The notes: generated from the sequence alone by a model not told the origin. Shown: positions 16,746 to 25,407, numbered from the stretch's first letter. The stretch is DNA of 34,472 bases from Chitinophagales bacterium (GCA_015654695.1 JAATGJ010000121.1:1-34472); one strand, 5' to 3'. Program-made: numbers and translations.

Positions 16746-16909
16746 CCGGGTAACCCGGCTGAAGATGTTACAGGCAGGTTATCTGAAAGCAGAGTGGTTG
16801 ACGTAAAAGAACAATACGCCACCGGGTACCTGTTTATAAGAACCGGTGGACCTGGTTAATTATATGAGCGCAGGTATCACTTATTGAATAAAAAATAATT
16901 AGTCTTTAT

Positions 16910-17194
16910 ATGAACGATAAATTATTACCCCGTACAATTTGTTATTTATCTCATACCATTATGGTAATGCAGGCGATAAATACAGAAGATGCTTTTAAGC
17001 TTTGCTGTTGCAGGTTCCCGGAACTGCTTCACAACAGAGATATTTTTGACGAAGCGGTGAAGCTTTGCAAAGAATACAATGTTTTTACAGGCATCAGCAA
17101 TGGATACTTGTACCAGACCATTTCTGTTGTAACTGATAAAAAAACGGTTAAAGAAATAACAGAGATGGTATCGTCAGCTAAGGAAGGGCAGTAA
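16910..17194 (+). CDS. Small hypothetical protein
   Basis: A 94-aa protein of unknown family. It is probably cytosolic, has no signal peptide or membrane span, and includes a cluster of cysteines ('KLCCCRFPELL'). Predicted helices alternate with short turns, and the last 25 residues are rich in Thr, Lys and Glu. The ATG is preceded by an A/T-rich stretch as in other genes here, and composition looks coding, but no homology or neighbour logic supports a role. The gene stands alone between two gene-free gaps on the same strand as the Crp-like regulator. It may be a lineage-specific gene or a chance ORF. Confidence 0.5.
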   Translation: MNDKLLPRTICYLSHTIMVMQAINTEDAFKLCCCRFPELLHNRDIFDEAVKLCKEYNVFTGISNGYLYQTISVVTDKKTVKEITEMVSSAKEGQ

Positions 17195-17458
17195 TTGAGA
17201 TAAAATGCGGATGGGGTTTGGCACGACCCGGTTATAAAAAAAATTATCAAAAAGAGTTGTCTTCCCGGAAGGGGTCTTATTCAATTAATTTGCGCCAGCA
17301 GGGCTTTAGCTGAACTTAAAGGCGCCATCACTCATCTTCCCGTATATTTTGAGTTTTTATTAAATTCGCCTGGCGGATTACTATTTCCGCCGCAGGCAAA
17401 TACCTGATCGTTAGCTACCAGGCTATTTATATCTTAAACAACAAGACAATACGTTAAA

Positions 17459-18055
17459 TTGGAAGACGCGATTAATACATATTTAAGGTCAGTCAAGGCA
17501 CTTTGTCCCGGGGTTACAACTGCTGAATTGGACTACCTGGTAAGCGGCCTGACAGTTTCTGAACTAAAACCAAAGCATTTTTACATTCATGCAAATACTA
17601 TTCAAAAAGAAATAGGATTTGTGTTTTCAGGCTTATTGCGGGCATTCTATATTGACGATAAAGGCGATCAGATTTCAGTGAATTTTGTCCGGGAAAACCG
17701 GTATGTAACCCATTATCCTGCATTCATCACTCAAACTCCCAGTAAGTATTATTTTCAATGTATAGAACTGACAATTATTGTCAATCTTGCATACAAACAC
17801 ATCCAGGAGGGTTATAACAGGTTTCCCATTTTGGAACGATATGGCAGATTGGTGGCAGAGGAAGCTTTGAAAATTCAGCACAGAAGAGTTGAGAGTTTTC
17901 TGTTTGACAATGCCGAAACCAGGTACCTCGGTTTCATAGAAGAGAATCCCGATTTGTTTAACAGGGTATCTTTATCTTACTTATCATCTTACCTTGGTAT
18001 TGAGAGACAATCTCTGACCCGGATAAGAAAAAAATTGACGCATAATTCATTTTGA
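17459..18055 (+). CDS. Crp/Fnr-family transcriptional regulator
   Basis: A 198-aa Crp/Fnr-like regulator. Residues about 20-120 form the cyclic-nucleotide-binding-type beta barrel ('LVSGLTVSELKPKHFYIHA', 'EIGFVFSGLLRAFYIDDKGDQISVNFV'). A long dimer helix follows, and the C-terminal HTH is 'SLSYLSSYLGIERQSLTRIRKKL'. As in most Bacteroidota members of this group, the classic cAMP-binding Arg/Glu phosphate cassette is not apparent, so the ligand is unknown. The start codon is TTG at 17459; no in-frame ATG gives a better N-terminus, and this start yields the usual family beginning (MEDAINTYL). The following gene (NmrA-like, 18123) starts 67 bases after its stop, and a palindrome spanning the stop codon may be its operator. 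Confidence 0.92.
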   Translation: MEDAINTYLRSVKALCPGVTTAELDYLVSGLTVSELKPKHFYIHANTIQKEIGFVFSGLLRAFYIDDKGDQISVNFVRENRYVTHYPAFITQTPSKYYFQCIELTIIVNLAYKHIQEGYNRFPILERYGRLVAEEALKIQHRRVESFLFDNAETRYLGFIEENPDLFNRVSLSYLSSYLGIERQSLTRIRKKLTHNSF

Positions 18056-18068
18056 CACTTTTGTGTCA
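18053..18068. promoter_or_regulatory. Palindrome TGACAC-N4-GTGTCA, possible Crp-type site
   Basis: A perfect 6+6 inverted repeat around TTTT that overlaps the regulator's TGA stop. Its geometry (short arms, 4-base centre) resembles Crp/Fnr sites. Its centre at 18060.5 lies about 41 bases before the start point expected from the -7 element at 18091, the class II activator position. Confidence 0.5.
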
Positions 18069-18090
18069 GGACCGGCGTTCCAGGCACGAC

Positions 18091-18098
18091 TACTTTTG
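18091..18098 (+). promoter_or_regulatory. -7 element (TACTTTTG) for the NmrA-like gene
   Basis: TACTTTTG matches TAnnTTTG, 24 bases upstream of the ATG at 18123. No -33 TTG at normal spacing is visible, which fits an activator-dependent promoter. Confidence 0.5.
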
Positions 18099-18122
18099 GT
18101 TTGAAAATAAACCAGTATAAAA

Positions 18123-18761
18123 ATGAAAGTAGTCATCTTCGGCGCTACAGGTTTCGCAGGTAATGCCATTTTGAAAGAAGCCTTAGCACAACATCACCAG
18201 GTAACCATACTAGTCAGAAACAAATCCTCGGTTTCACTCAATGATAAAAAGCTGACCATCATTGAAGGGAATGTCATGGACAGAAAGAAAGTTTCGGAAG
18301 TAGTAGAAAACCAGGATGCAGTAATTCAATGTCTTGGTACCGGGGGAAAAAGCGCTAAACCAACAACTTTTATTTCTGATGCGACAAAGATAATTGTTGA
18401 AGAAATGGAAAAATCAGGTGCTAAACGGTTGCTGGCAATGAGTAATACCGGAACGGGAAACAGTATCGGTTATAACCCCTGGTATTTTACCACCATCATT
18501 CTCCCCTGCTTTATGAAATGGTTAAAAGTAGTTATTGAAGACAAGAACCGGATGGAACCCATTATCATGAACAGCCAACTGAACTGGACTATTGTTCGCT
18601 GTCCCAATATTGTAAACAAACCTGCAAAAGGAAGCTATCACGCAACCTTAGATGGTAAAGGGCTAAAGCTATCCATTACTTTAGGCGCCATGTCAAAGTT
18701 CATAGTTCAGCAATTAACTGACGGCGGCTTCTCCAGGCAAGCACCTTCAATAAGCAATTAA
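18123..18761 (+). CDS. NmrA-like/atypical SDR NAD(P)-binding oxidoreductase
   Basis: A 212-aa atypical short-chain dehydrogenase. It starts directly with the Rossmann strand and cofactor loop 'KVVIFGATGFAGNAIL' (GxxGxxG), followed by 'VTILVRN', where the Arg favours NADP(H). Further landmarks are 'IEGNVMDRKKV', 'AVIQCLGTGGKS' and 'LNWTIVRCPNIVN'. The classical YxxxK pair is absent, as usual in this subgroup, which includes flavin-reductase-like and redox-sensing members. Location immediately after a Crp/Fnr-like regulator and before an alpha/beta hydrolase gene (46-base gap) suggests a small co-regulated group. The substrate is not known. Confidence 0.92.
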   Translation: MKVVIFGATGFAGNAILKEALAQHHQVTILVRNKSSVSLNDKKLTIIEGNVMDRKKVSEVVENQDAVIQCLGTGGKSAKPTTFISDATKIIVEEMEKSGAKRLLAMSNTGTGNSIGYNPWYFTTIILPCFMKWLKVVIEDKNRMEPIIMNSQLNWTIVRCPNIVNKPAKGSYHATLDGKGLKLSITLGAMSKFIVQQLTDGGFSRQAPSISN

Positions 18762-18807
18762 CAGCAGGCAGATATATATTTCTTAAACTATTTTATAGAT
18801 TATAACA

Positions 18808-19590
18808 ATGAATGCAACAGCACAAAAAACTGAAATAATAACCAACATTGGAAAAATTTCAGTTCATATAAAAGAAAACACATCCGGCAAACTACCCCTT
18901 ATTTTCTTACACGGAATATATTTTGACCACCATCTGTGGAACAAACAATTTGAAGAAATAAAAGACCGCACCGTAATTTCAGTTGACATGCCTTTTCATG
19001 GCGATAGCCGGAAAAACATCAGGCCCGATTGGACTTTGAATGATTGCGCGGATATGCTGGTTGAGATTTTAGATAGTTTACAAATCTCAAGGGCTATTGC
19101 AATTGGACATTCATGGGGTAGTATGACTATTTTGAGAGCTGCAAATAAACAACCGGAAAGGTTTGAATCTATTGGGTTGTGTAATATGTCGTTCCTGGCG
19201 GCAACAAAAAAACAAAAGGCCACCATCAGTTTACAACATTCAATGATAGTGTTCAGGGATTTTTATACAAATCAGTCTGTTAAGGCTATGTTTGGCAAAA
19301 CGTCACTAAAAGAAAATCCTTCATTAACAAATCAGCTTAGACGGCCAATGAGTATCTTATCTAACAGGCAGATTAAGCAAATTGACAAAGCTGTTATAAT
19401 AAACGCAGATGATACTTCTTACTTAATCGAAACACTGAAAGTTAAAGCCATTGCTTTAAAAGGCGAAGATGACTTTGTGCCAACACCACCCCATATTGAA
19501 ACAATAATAGTTAAAAGCGGACATGTTAGTCCTTTAGAAAGACCATTGGAGGTTTCTAATTTAATCAGCAGGTTGCTCGAGCAGGATTAA
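18808..19590 (+). CDS. Alpha/beta-fold hydrolase
   Basis: A 260-aa alpha/beta hydrolase without a signal peptide. The oxyanion region 'IFLHGIYFDHHLW' precedes 'VISVDMPFHGDS'. The nucleophile elbow is 'GHSWGSM' with Ser102, the acid is probably in 'KGEDDFVPTP', and the base is the His of 'SGHVSPLERP'. The triad is therefore complete. Family members include esterases, lactonases and C-C bond hydrolases; nothing here narrows the substrate. It lies 46 bases after the NmrA-like gene on the same strand and could share its transcript, with the monooxygenase gene next. Confidence 0.93.
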   Translation: MNATAQKTEIITNIGKISVHIKENTSGKLPLIFLHGIYFDHHLWNKQFEEIKDRTVISVDMPFHGDSRKNIRPDWTLNDCADMLVEILDSLQISRAIAIGHSWGSMTILRAANKQPERFESIGLCNMSFLAATKKQKATISLQHSMIVFRDFYTNQSVKAMFGKTSLKENPSLTNQLRRPMSILSNRQIKQIDKAVIINADDTSYLIETLKVKAIALKGEDDFVPTPPHIETIIVKSGHVSPLERPLEVSNLISRLLEQD

Positions 19591-19669
19591 CGTGTAGCTT
19601 ATCATCTATCCTATGTGGCAAATGCTGCTTATTATAAAAAATATTTCTTACTAATTAAAATTGAATACA

Positions 19670-20035
19670 ATGACAAAACAAGTTCAATACATATCAGAAT
19701 TTACAATTATTGAGGGTAAAATGGAAGAGTTCAAAAGAATGATGCATTCCATCATTGAATCTGCTGAAAAAAATGAACATGACCTGAATGCTTACCAGGT
19801 TTACCTTAACGCTGAAGAAAACAAAGCATTTATTGTTGAGTGGTTTAAAAATTCCGAAGCTATTTTAATACATTTAGCAAACGCAGGACCTATGTTTCCC
19901 GGGCTCCTGGCGATAGCACCAATTGTGCGCTTAGAAGTTTTTGGTAACTTAACGAAAAGCGCAGAAGAAGCATTAAAATCTATTGGCGCCAAAATTTTTA
20001 AATACCATGAAGGATTTATACGTGGAGACGTTTAA
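19670..20035 (+). CDS. Antibiotic biosynthesis monooxygenase (ABM) family protein
   Basis: A 121-aa ferredoxin-like ABM/quinol-monooxygenase-type protein. It begins 'VQYISEFTIIEGKMEEFKRM', continues 'AYQVYLNAEENKAFIVEWF' and ends with 'KIFKYHEGF', the usual strand-helix-strand order. Such proteins act as cofactor-free oxygenases on quinols or polyketides, or simply bind small molecules. Ser/Asn/His catalytic residues are not clearly assignable. The ATG at 19670 is preferred over the upstream TTG at 19661 because it follows an A-rich stretch and gives a typical N-terminus. It lies 79 bases after the alpha/beta hydrolase, completing the group behind the Crp-like regulator. Confidence 0.88.
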   Translation: MTKQVQYISEFTIIEGKMEEFKRMMHSIIESAEKNEHDLNAYQVYLNAEENKAFIVEWFKNSEAILIHLANAGPMFPGLLAIAPIVRLEVFGNLTKSAEEALKSIGAKIFKYHEGFIRGDV

Positions 20036-20225
20036 TTGTATTGTGGGTAACCAGGTGCAGGTATTTACCGAAGGTTAGAAGCAAACCATCAAACAACAAT
20101 CAGCCTGGTTTTTACAGCATCTTTGAAGGACAGCTTAATCATCATCCGCTGTATGTTGATATTAATGCGATAAAAATAGTATGACTCCAGATGTTCGAAG
20201 TAAATAAATTGAAATCATATTGCAA

Positions 20226-20666
20226 TTAATCAGTTCGCTTCATCCTGGAGAACGGATATCCATTACATCCTTTTTTTGGATTCTCTCTGTCCGCCTTTGC
20301 TTTTTCCTGCGCTTCTTCAATCGTCTTTGCGTTATAAGTCGTTAAGCAGTATCCCCAGAGAAAAGGCGCCATATTACTGAAGATCATATAATCTATCCGG
20401 GTATATAATCCCGGTTCGCCCGGGTTTTTCTCATCATTCCTGGCCAGCAGGTATTGTTCTGTCGTATTCCGGTTTATGATATGATATTTTATATTGGGTA
20501 ACTGTGTCCAAATGGTATCGTTTATAGTATAGCGGATTCCATAGTCATCCATGAAATTGCCTTTTACCATATAGGGAATAGTGTCATTTACAATATCATT
20601 GCCGGCATAAGCCCCCGCCCTGGCAGCAAGCATGAATAATATTAAAAATGCTCTTGTTATTTTCAT
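20226..20666 (-). CDS. Secreted hypothetical protein
   Basis: A 146-aa protein with a clear signal peptide (MKITRAFLILFMLAARAGAYAG). The mature part contains 'IRYTINDTIWTQLPNIKYHI', 'EQYLLARND' and a C-terminal Lys/Glu-rich helix with 'NPKKGCNGYPFSRM'. No family is recognised. The ATG at 20666 was chosen because it begins the signal peptide; the open frame continues 16 codons upstream without signal-like sequence. It stands alone, with its 5' end facing the lipoprotein gene across a 488-base gap. Confidence 0.75.
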   Translation of the reverse strand: MKITRAFLILFMLAARAGAYAGNDIVNDTIPYMVKGNFMDDYGIRYTINDTIWTQLPNIKYHIINRNTTEQYLLARNDEKNPGEPGLYTRIDYMIFSNMAPFLWGYCLTTYNAKTIEEAQEKAKADRENPKKGCNGYPFSRMKRTD

Positions 20667-21154
20667 GGTATATTTTTTTACTTTTCCCGGACTTTCCAAT
20701 GCAATCCCCCGCAATTATTTTCTTTTGTTCAGGAAAATGATAACACTTTACCATTTTCACATCGCTATTAATTTTTGCAAGACAGCTTTTTATAAACAAT
20801 CATCATTGGTGCCTGATAAAAAACTGGTTGTATCACAGGTTAGCTTTAATGAAATACAACAGCCAGCCGGCAGGCAAAGAGTAAAAACTAATCCTTTGTA
20901 TTTCCAATAATAGCTGACATATAAACTTAACGCTTTCCTGCAGATTCAATAGTCATGTAACAGGATAAACCATTTTCGGCCTGATTTAACGGCTTTTCAA
21001 AATAAATTGATATGCTCTATCCGTTATTCAAACTCCGACGGCTGTTAACTGAATCCTGCCAAATGGAATGCAGGGGTGCGTTTCACTATGGCCTTTCAGC
21101 AGCGAAACTATCTTTGTGATTGCAATATCCCATTATAAAATAAATCCGTAAAAA
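20667..21154. other. 488-base intergenic region
   Basis: A gap between divergent genes for two small exported proteins. The only assignable element is a -7 motif (21109-21116) for the lipoprotein. A plus-strand open frame crosses 20632-20910 but overlaps the signal-peptide region of the opposite gene and looks spurious. I see no RNA gene or repeat. Confidence 0.5.
21109..21116 (+). promoter_or_regulatory. -7 element (TATCTTTG) for the lipoprotein gene
   Basis: TATCTTTG matches TAnnTTTG, 38 bases before the ATG at 21155. A -33 TTG is not evident. Confidence 0.45.
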
Positions 21155-21586
21155 ATGAAAAAATTACTGTACCCTGTCGCGATCAGTTCGCTGTTCGCTG
21201 TTTTTTTAACATTAACAAGTTGTGAGAGAGAAGAACTTGATCCTCCCCCGGTAGAAGATCTGCTTGTTGGTAAATGGACCTTTGAAGCTGCTATCGGAAA
21301 CTATACCAATTACGGTGTCAACCGGAAGGATACTACCTGGTTCACAAACGATGATTATTTCGATTTCAAAGCTGATGGTACTATTTCCATTATGGCATCG
21401 GGGGTTTCTTACAACGGAACCTGGAAAATCACCGGGGAGAGATTATTTTTTACCAACACTCACTATGTTGATTATACAACAGGTTTCGAATTGTCCATCC
21501 TCACTCAATCGGACCTGCAACTGCATCATACACAGGATGCGCCGCCTGACCATTACTTTGAAGGAAAACTCAATTTCAAACGATAA
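21155..21586 (+). CDS. Lipocalin-like lipoprotein
   Basis: A 143-aa lipoprotein. The type II signal peptide ends at a lipobox-like 'LTLTSC' (Cys23), followed by an acidic stretch 'EREELDPPP' that in Bacteroidota may promote surface export. The mature domain has the lipocalin-like pattern of small Bacteroidota lipoproteins: 'LLVGKWTFEAA', 'YFDFKADGTISI', 'YNGTWKITGERLFFT', and closing strands 'LSILTQSDLQLHH'. These proteins are predicted small beta-barrels of unknown ligand. The gene is single, with a strong terminator just downstream, and converges with the LytTR regulator gene. Confidence 0.85.
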   Translation: MKKLLYPVAISSLFAVFLTLTSCEREELDPPPVEDLLVGKWTFEAAIGNYTNYGVNRKDTTWFTNDDYFDFKADGTISIMASGVSYNGTWKITGERLFFTNTHYVDYTTGFELSILTQSDLQLHHTQDAPPDHYFEGKLNFKR

Positions 21587-21615
21587 GCGATTTTCATAAC
21601 AGTACACGGCGACCG

Positions 21616-21636
21616 GCCCCCTTGCGGGGGCTTTTT
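21616..21636 (+). terminator. Intrinsic terminator after the lipoprotein gene
   Basis: A GCCCCC/GGGGGC stem with a TTGC loop, followed by T5. It begins 30 bases after the lipoprotein stop and ends 12 bases before the convergent LytTR gene. The T run serves only the plus strand. Confidence 0.85.
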
Positions 21637-21647
21637 GCGTGCATCAG

Positions 21648-22400
21648 CTATTGTATCCCGAGTAGTTGGGCCAGCCTGTCTTTGTTTGACCGGGAAACCC
21701 TGATCACGTCATCATTGATCATGATTGCCTCCGGCGATTCACCTTTCCGGAATTTCTTAATATGGTTCAGGTTCACCAGGTAGGATTGGTGTACCCGCTC
21801 AAACAACCCGGCTGGCATAAGTTCCTGCGTGCGACCAAGGTTTCTGGAGATCAGGAAACTTTTTTCATTGTCCAAAATGATCTGTGTATAGGCGCCGGCG
21901 GCTTTGCAATAGATGATATGTGCAGGATCTACCAGGTGATGGCCATTGTTAACCGGTAAGGCCAGTTTTCCTTTCGGGCTTTCTGCTACCGGGTAATCCA
22001 TTATATTTTTCAGGAGACTATGGTAATCCGGGGGAACGCTGCCGCGATCAATGACCTTCTTTACAGCATCCTGCAGTTCACCCGGGTCAACCGGCTTTAA
22101 TAGATAATCCACCGCATTGACTTTAAACGCCCGGACCGCAAATTCACTATACGCCGAAACAAAAATGATCTGTGAACGGATGGGTTGTTTTAGTTCCCTG
22201 ACAAAGTCAAACCCATTCATGACCGGCATGTCTATGTCCAGGAAGATCACCTGCGTGGTATGAGATTGTAAAAACTCCAGCGCCCCGGAAGCTTTTATGA
22301 AAACGGCTTTTACCCGCACATCCGGGCAATAAGTTTCCAGGTCAAACTTCAGTGCTGTAATTGCTTTTTTCTCATCGTCTATTATTATAGCTTCAATCAT
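21648..22400 (-). CDS. LytTR-family response regulator
   Basis: A 250-aa response regulator: receiver (about 1-120) and LytTR DNA-binding domain (about 145-245). The receiver has 'IIIDDEKKA', acceptor Asp55 in 'VIFLDIDMPVMNG', 'VSAYSEFAVRAF' and the Lys in 'YLLKPVDP'. The LytTR part has 'HIIYCKAAGAYTQIIL', 'LISRNLGRTQELM' and 'FERVHQSYLVNLNHIKKF', all family signatures. Its start overlaps the end of the upstream sensor kinase gene by 8 bases, which indicates a cognate pair made by coupled translation. LytTR regulators of this type in Bacteroidota act next to surface-sugar or extracellular-structure genes; no such target lies adjacent here. Confidence 0.96.
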   Translation of the reverse strand: MIEAIIIDDEKKAITALKFDLETYCPDVRVKAVFIKASGALEFLQSHTTQVIFLDIDMPVMNGFDFVRELKQPIRSQIIFVSAYSEFAVRAFKVNAVDYLLKPVDPGELQDAVKKVIDRGSVPPDYHSLLKNIMDYPVAESPKGKLALPVNNGHHLVDPAHIIYCKAAGAYTQIILDNEKSFLISRNLGRTQELMPAGLFERVHQSYLVNLNHIKKFRKGESPEAIMINDDVIRVSRSNKDRLAQLLGIQ

Positions 22401-25400
22401 AATTAGTATTAAATTTAATGATTACCCGTGTGCCGGCCGGTTGCCCGTTTGAGTGGTAAAGGTCTGTCGTCTCCAGGCTATTGAACTTTTGATTGATGAG
22501 GCCATGCAGGTTGATCCGCTCTTCCAGTAAATGTATCCCTTTTGATTGGTGAAGCAGGCTGCTTTTTTCTTTAAGCTTTGCAGCGGCAGCACGTCCAATA
22601 CCATTGTCTTTAATCTCGCATATTACCTGGTTGTTTTTGCTGTGGACTTTAATGTCTATCCATCCACCCTCTTCCCTGGGAAGCAAACCGTGAATAATGG
22701 CGTTCTCGATCACCGGCTGTACTATCAATGGGGGTACCATGACCTGCTTCACTAATTCGTCTTCAGCAATGTCGAAATGGAAATTGATGCGTTCATCAAA
22801 CCGCATAGCCTCCAGCTCAAGATAAAGGCGGCAGGTTTGCAATTCATCGGTCAGCTTTACCTGGTTGTTGGTATTGTTTAATTGTTTCCTGATCAGCGAA
22901 ACAAAAGTGGTCAGGTATTTAATAGCTTTGGTATCCTGTTTTTCCTGGATCAATGCCTTGATGGAATTCAGGCAGTTGAAAATAAAATGGGGATTCATTT
23001 GCGCCCGCAATGCCATCGCATGCAGTTCCCCGGCCTCGCGTTCAAACTGCAATTGCCGGGCATGCGCTTTTTTTATACGGCGAATCCGCGCATGAAGGAA
23101 GAGATAGATTAACACGCATAGCGTTATTCCCGTGATCAAATAGAACCACCATGTTTTCCAAAACGGCGGCGCAATAATAATGTGAATGCTGCGCACATGG
23201 CTGCTCCATTTGCCACTGGTATTGGAGGCGTTCAACAGTAAGGTATAATCGCCTGGCGGGAGGCTTGTGTACGAAGCTTTGTTTTCATTGCCGGTCATTA
23301 CCCAGTTTTTATCGAAGCCGGTTAATTGATAGCGATACCGGATCTTATCAGGGACATCAAATTGCATGGCGGCAAATTCTGCCGTAATAAAATTCTGGTT
23401 GTGTGTCAAACGGAGTTCTTTCAGCCTGGCAAGAGAACCGGGCAATTGCGGTAGATTGGAAACCGAAATATCCGTAAGCGCAATGGTCGGATCAAATTCG
23501 TCCACTTGCAGGGCTCCGGGTTTGAATAGTGTGTAACCCATCGGACCGCCAAAAGCAAGACTTGTATCAGGCAGCATCATATAATAATAGCGGTTGAACT
23601 CGTCGTCAATCAACCCGTCACGTGAAGTGAAAGAACGGATGTCCGCTGTCTTTTTATTGAATGCAAAAATCCCTTTATTGGAACTGCACCAGAGCTCGTG
23701 ATCGCTGACGGGAATAATGCTATAGATCGTATTGTTGGGAAGACCTGTTGCGATACTATACACCTGCGTTTTCCTGGTAGATTTATTGAAACGTATCAGG
23801 CCATCGGAAAGTGTCCCTATCCAAAGTACTTCCTTATCATCGGGATCGTTGCTGATGGTGAGTAAATCCTTGCTGGGAAGGCTGGTTGTCAGGCTTTCGG
23901 TTACACCCGTTGAGGCGTCAAATTTAACTAGGTCATTGGGATTGCTGATATAGAATATATTTTCCCCACCAGGGACAAGTCCGTTGATCTCATTAACAGG
24001 TTCAAGATTAATTTTTGGGTAAACAGTAAACGTCAGCTTATCAGTATTGAATTGAAGTAAGTGAGCCAGTTGATCAATTCCCCATAACAAGCCGTTTTGA
24101 TCGTAACTGATAAATTTTACGCTATGTGTTTCGCTTTTTCCAGCCGCATCATCCCGGAGAAATGTTTTTACCGATAGCATTTTATTCGCAAACAAAACGA
24201 GTTGCGGATCGGGCGTTTGATGGTGAACATCGGCTATCCAAACCATTTCTTTCCGGGTGGCTGTACGGTTGGCGAATGGTACCGAATTGCGCAGGAATGT
24301 TTGCGTAGCGTATTGGGGCGCCAGGCCATAATGGCTGAGTACATCCATCACAAATGAATGTTGATTGGTATATCCGGGCATCCCGAACTTCATTAAATTG
24401 TATTGACGCAAGCCATAGCCATTTGTTCCGACCCATAAAACACCTGAGCGATCAATGTACATGCTGGTGGGGCTGCCTTTTACGGATTCCGTTGCTGGTA
24501 ATAAGGGTACTATCGAATCATCCGGCCGGATGATATAGACGCCGCCATTGTATTCAAAAAAATAGTTACCCGTATCGTTGGAATGTGCGATGAGTTTAGC
24601 TGATCCGGTTTTCCTGGGAAGCGATAATTGTTTAAATGTATGGGAAGCCGGGTTCCAGATAATAATGCCATTCGCATCAGAGATGATGAGTTCCCCATTT
24701 TCCCGTATCCAGGGAGAATAAAAATTGCCTGATTTGAAGTTGGATGCTTTTACAATGCTGAAGGGATAGTAACTTGTTTGCGCGGCCCCAGTGATTTTTT
24801 TCCGGGTGGACAGCAATGTTTGTGTCAGTATAAAAAGTTGTTCTTTTTGAAATGCCAGTCCTGAAACAGGTTCCTTCAACTCCAGTTGACTGGCCGTAAA
24901 ATGTTCAATGTTATTATGGTAAATATCAATTTGGTTAATGCCTCCATCACTTGCTATCATCCAGCATAAACCCTTGTTATTGGTGACAAGACTTTTAAAG
25001 AAGCCGGATTCACTTTTAAGCCGGTCGAATGGAAGTTTATTGCCCAGGTGTATTATTTTTTCCGATTCCGTATTGAAGATGTCCAGCTTTCCATCCATAT
25101 AGCAAAGTAAAAGTTGATCGTTGCCCACGTCCATTATGTGCAGGATGATATTGCTGCTCATGCCGGTGGTATCACCGGAGTTATGCCAGTAGTGTTTAAA
25201 GCCGCGTCCATCGTAACGGCTGAATCCGTTCAATGTGGAGATCCAGAGAAATCCGTATTGATCCTGTAATATCCCGCTCACATAAGATTGGGGTAGCCCG
25301 TCCCGAACTGTAATAATCCTGCTGACCTGCGGTTGTTGCGCAACCAGTTTGCCAGTTAAGATGAAACAGCAGAAATAAGCCAGAAGCTTAACGAATTGGG

Positions 25401-25407
25401 GTATCAC
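22393..25407 (-). CDS. LytS-type sensor histidine kinase with Reg_prop/Y_Y_Y periplasmic sensor
   Basis: A 1004-aa membrane sensor kinase. After a signal peptide (about 1-23) come Reg_prop propeller repeats ('VSGILQDQYGFLWISTLNGF', 'MYIDRSGVLWVGTNGYGL', 'LWCSSNKGIFAF'), a Y_Y_Y domain ('IRYRYQLTGFDKNW', 'LPPGDYTLLLNAS'), and one membrane span (about 745-770). A short helix leads to a His_kinase (PF06580-type) domain with His807 in 'MNPHFIFNCLNS', then HATPase_c ('PVIENAIIHGL', 'DNGIGRAAA'). It differs from the two tandem Reg_prop sensors at 6106-12387 in using the LytS-type core instead of HisKA. The start is GTG at 25407, directly before the signal peptide. It overlaps the LytTR regulator gene by 8 bases, its partner. 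Confidence 0.96.
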   Translation of the reverse strand: MIPQFVKLLAYFCCFILTGKLVAQQPQVSRIITVRDGLPQSYVSGILQDQYGFLWISTLNGFSRYDGRGFKHYWHNSGDTTGMSSNIILHIMDVGNDQLLLCYMDGKLDIFNTESEKIIHLGNKLPFDRLKSESGFFKSLVTNNKGLCWMIASDGGINQIDIYHNNIEHFTASQLELKEPVSGLAFQKEQLFILTQTLLSTRKKITGAAQTSYYPFSIVKASNFKSGNFYSPWIRENGELIISDANGIIIWNPASHTFKQLSLPRKTGSAKLIAHSNDTGNYFFEYNGGVYIIRPDDSIVPLLPATESVKGSPTSMYIDRSGVLWVGTNGYGLRQYNLMKFGMPGYTNQHSFVMDVLSHYGLAPQYATQTFLRNSVPFANRTATRKEMVWIADVHHQTPDPQLVLFANKMLSVKTFLRDDAAGKSETHSVKFISYDQNGLLWGIDQLAHLLQFNTDKLTFTVYPKINLEPVNEINGLVPGGENIFYISNPNDLVKFDASTGVTESLTTSLPSKDLLTISNDPDDKEVLWIGTLSDGLIRFNKSTRKTQVYSIATGLPNNTIYSIIPVSDHELWCSSNKGIFAFNKKTADIRSFTSRDGLIDDEFNRYYYMMLPDTSLAFGGPMGYTLFKPGALQVDEFDPTIALTDISVSNLPQLPGSLARLKELRLTHNQNFITAEFAAMQFDVPDKIRYRYQLTGFDKNWVMTGNENKASYTSLPPGDYTLLLNASNTSGKWSSHVRSIHIIIAPPFWKTWWFYLITGITLCVLIYLFLHARIRRIKKAHARQLQFEREAGELHAMALRAQMNPHFIFNCLNSIKALIQEKQDTKAIKYLTTFVSLIRKQLNNTNNQVKLTDELQTCRLYLELEAMRFDERINFHFDIAEDELVKQVMVPPLIVQPVIENAIIHGLLPREEGGWIDIKVHSKNNQVICEIKDNGIGRAAAAKLKEKSSLLHQSKGIHLLEERINLHGLINQKFNSLETTDLYHSNGQPAGTRVIIKFNTNYD

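Noticed and set aside
17218-17236. TGGCACG resembling a sigma-54 -24 element
   Set aside because: No TTGC at the required -12 spacing (GGTTA is found instead).
17372-17391. GGCGGA/TCCGCC inverted repeat upstream of the Crp-like gene
   Set aside because: Six-base arms with an eight-base loop, no T run and no link to a promoter element; not distinguishable from chance.
20632-20910. 92-aa plus-strand ORF with a hydrophobic start
   Set aside because: Its hydrophobic N-terminus is the antisense of the signal peptide of the gene at 20226-20666; composition after that is not gene-like.
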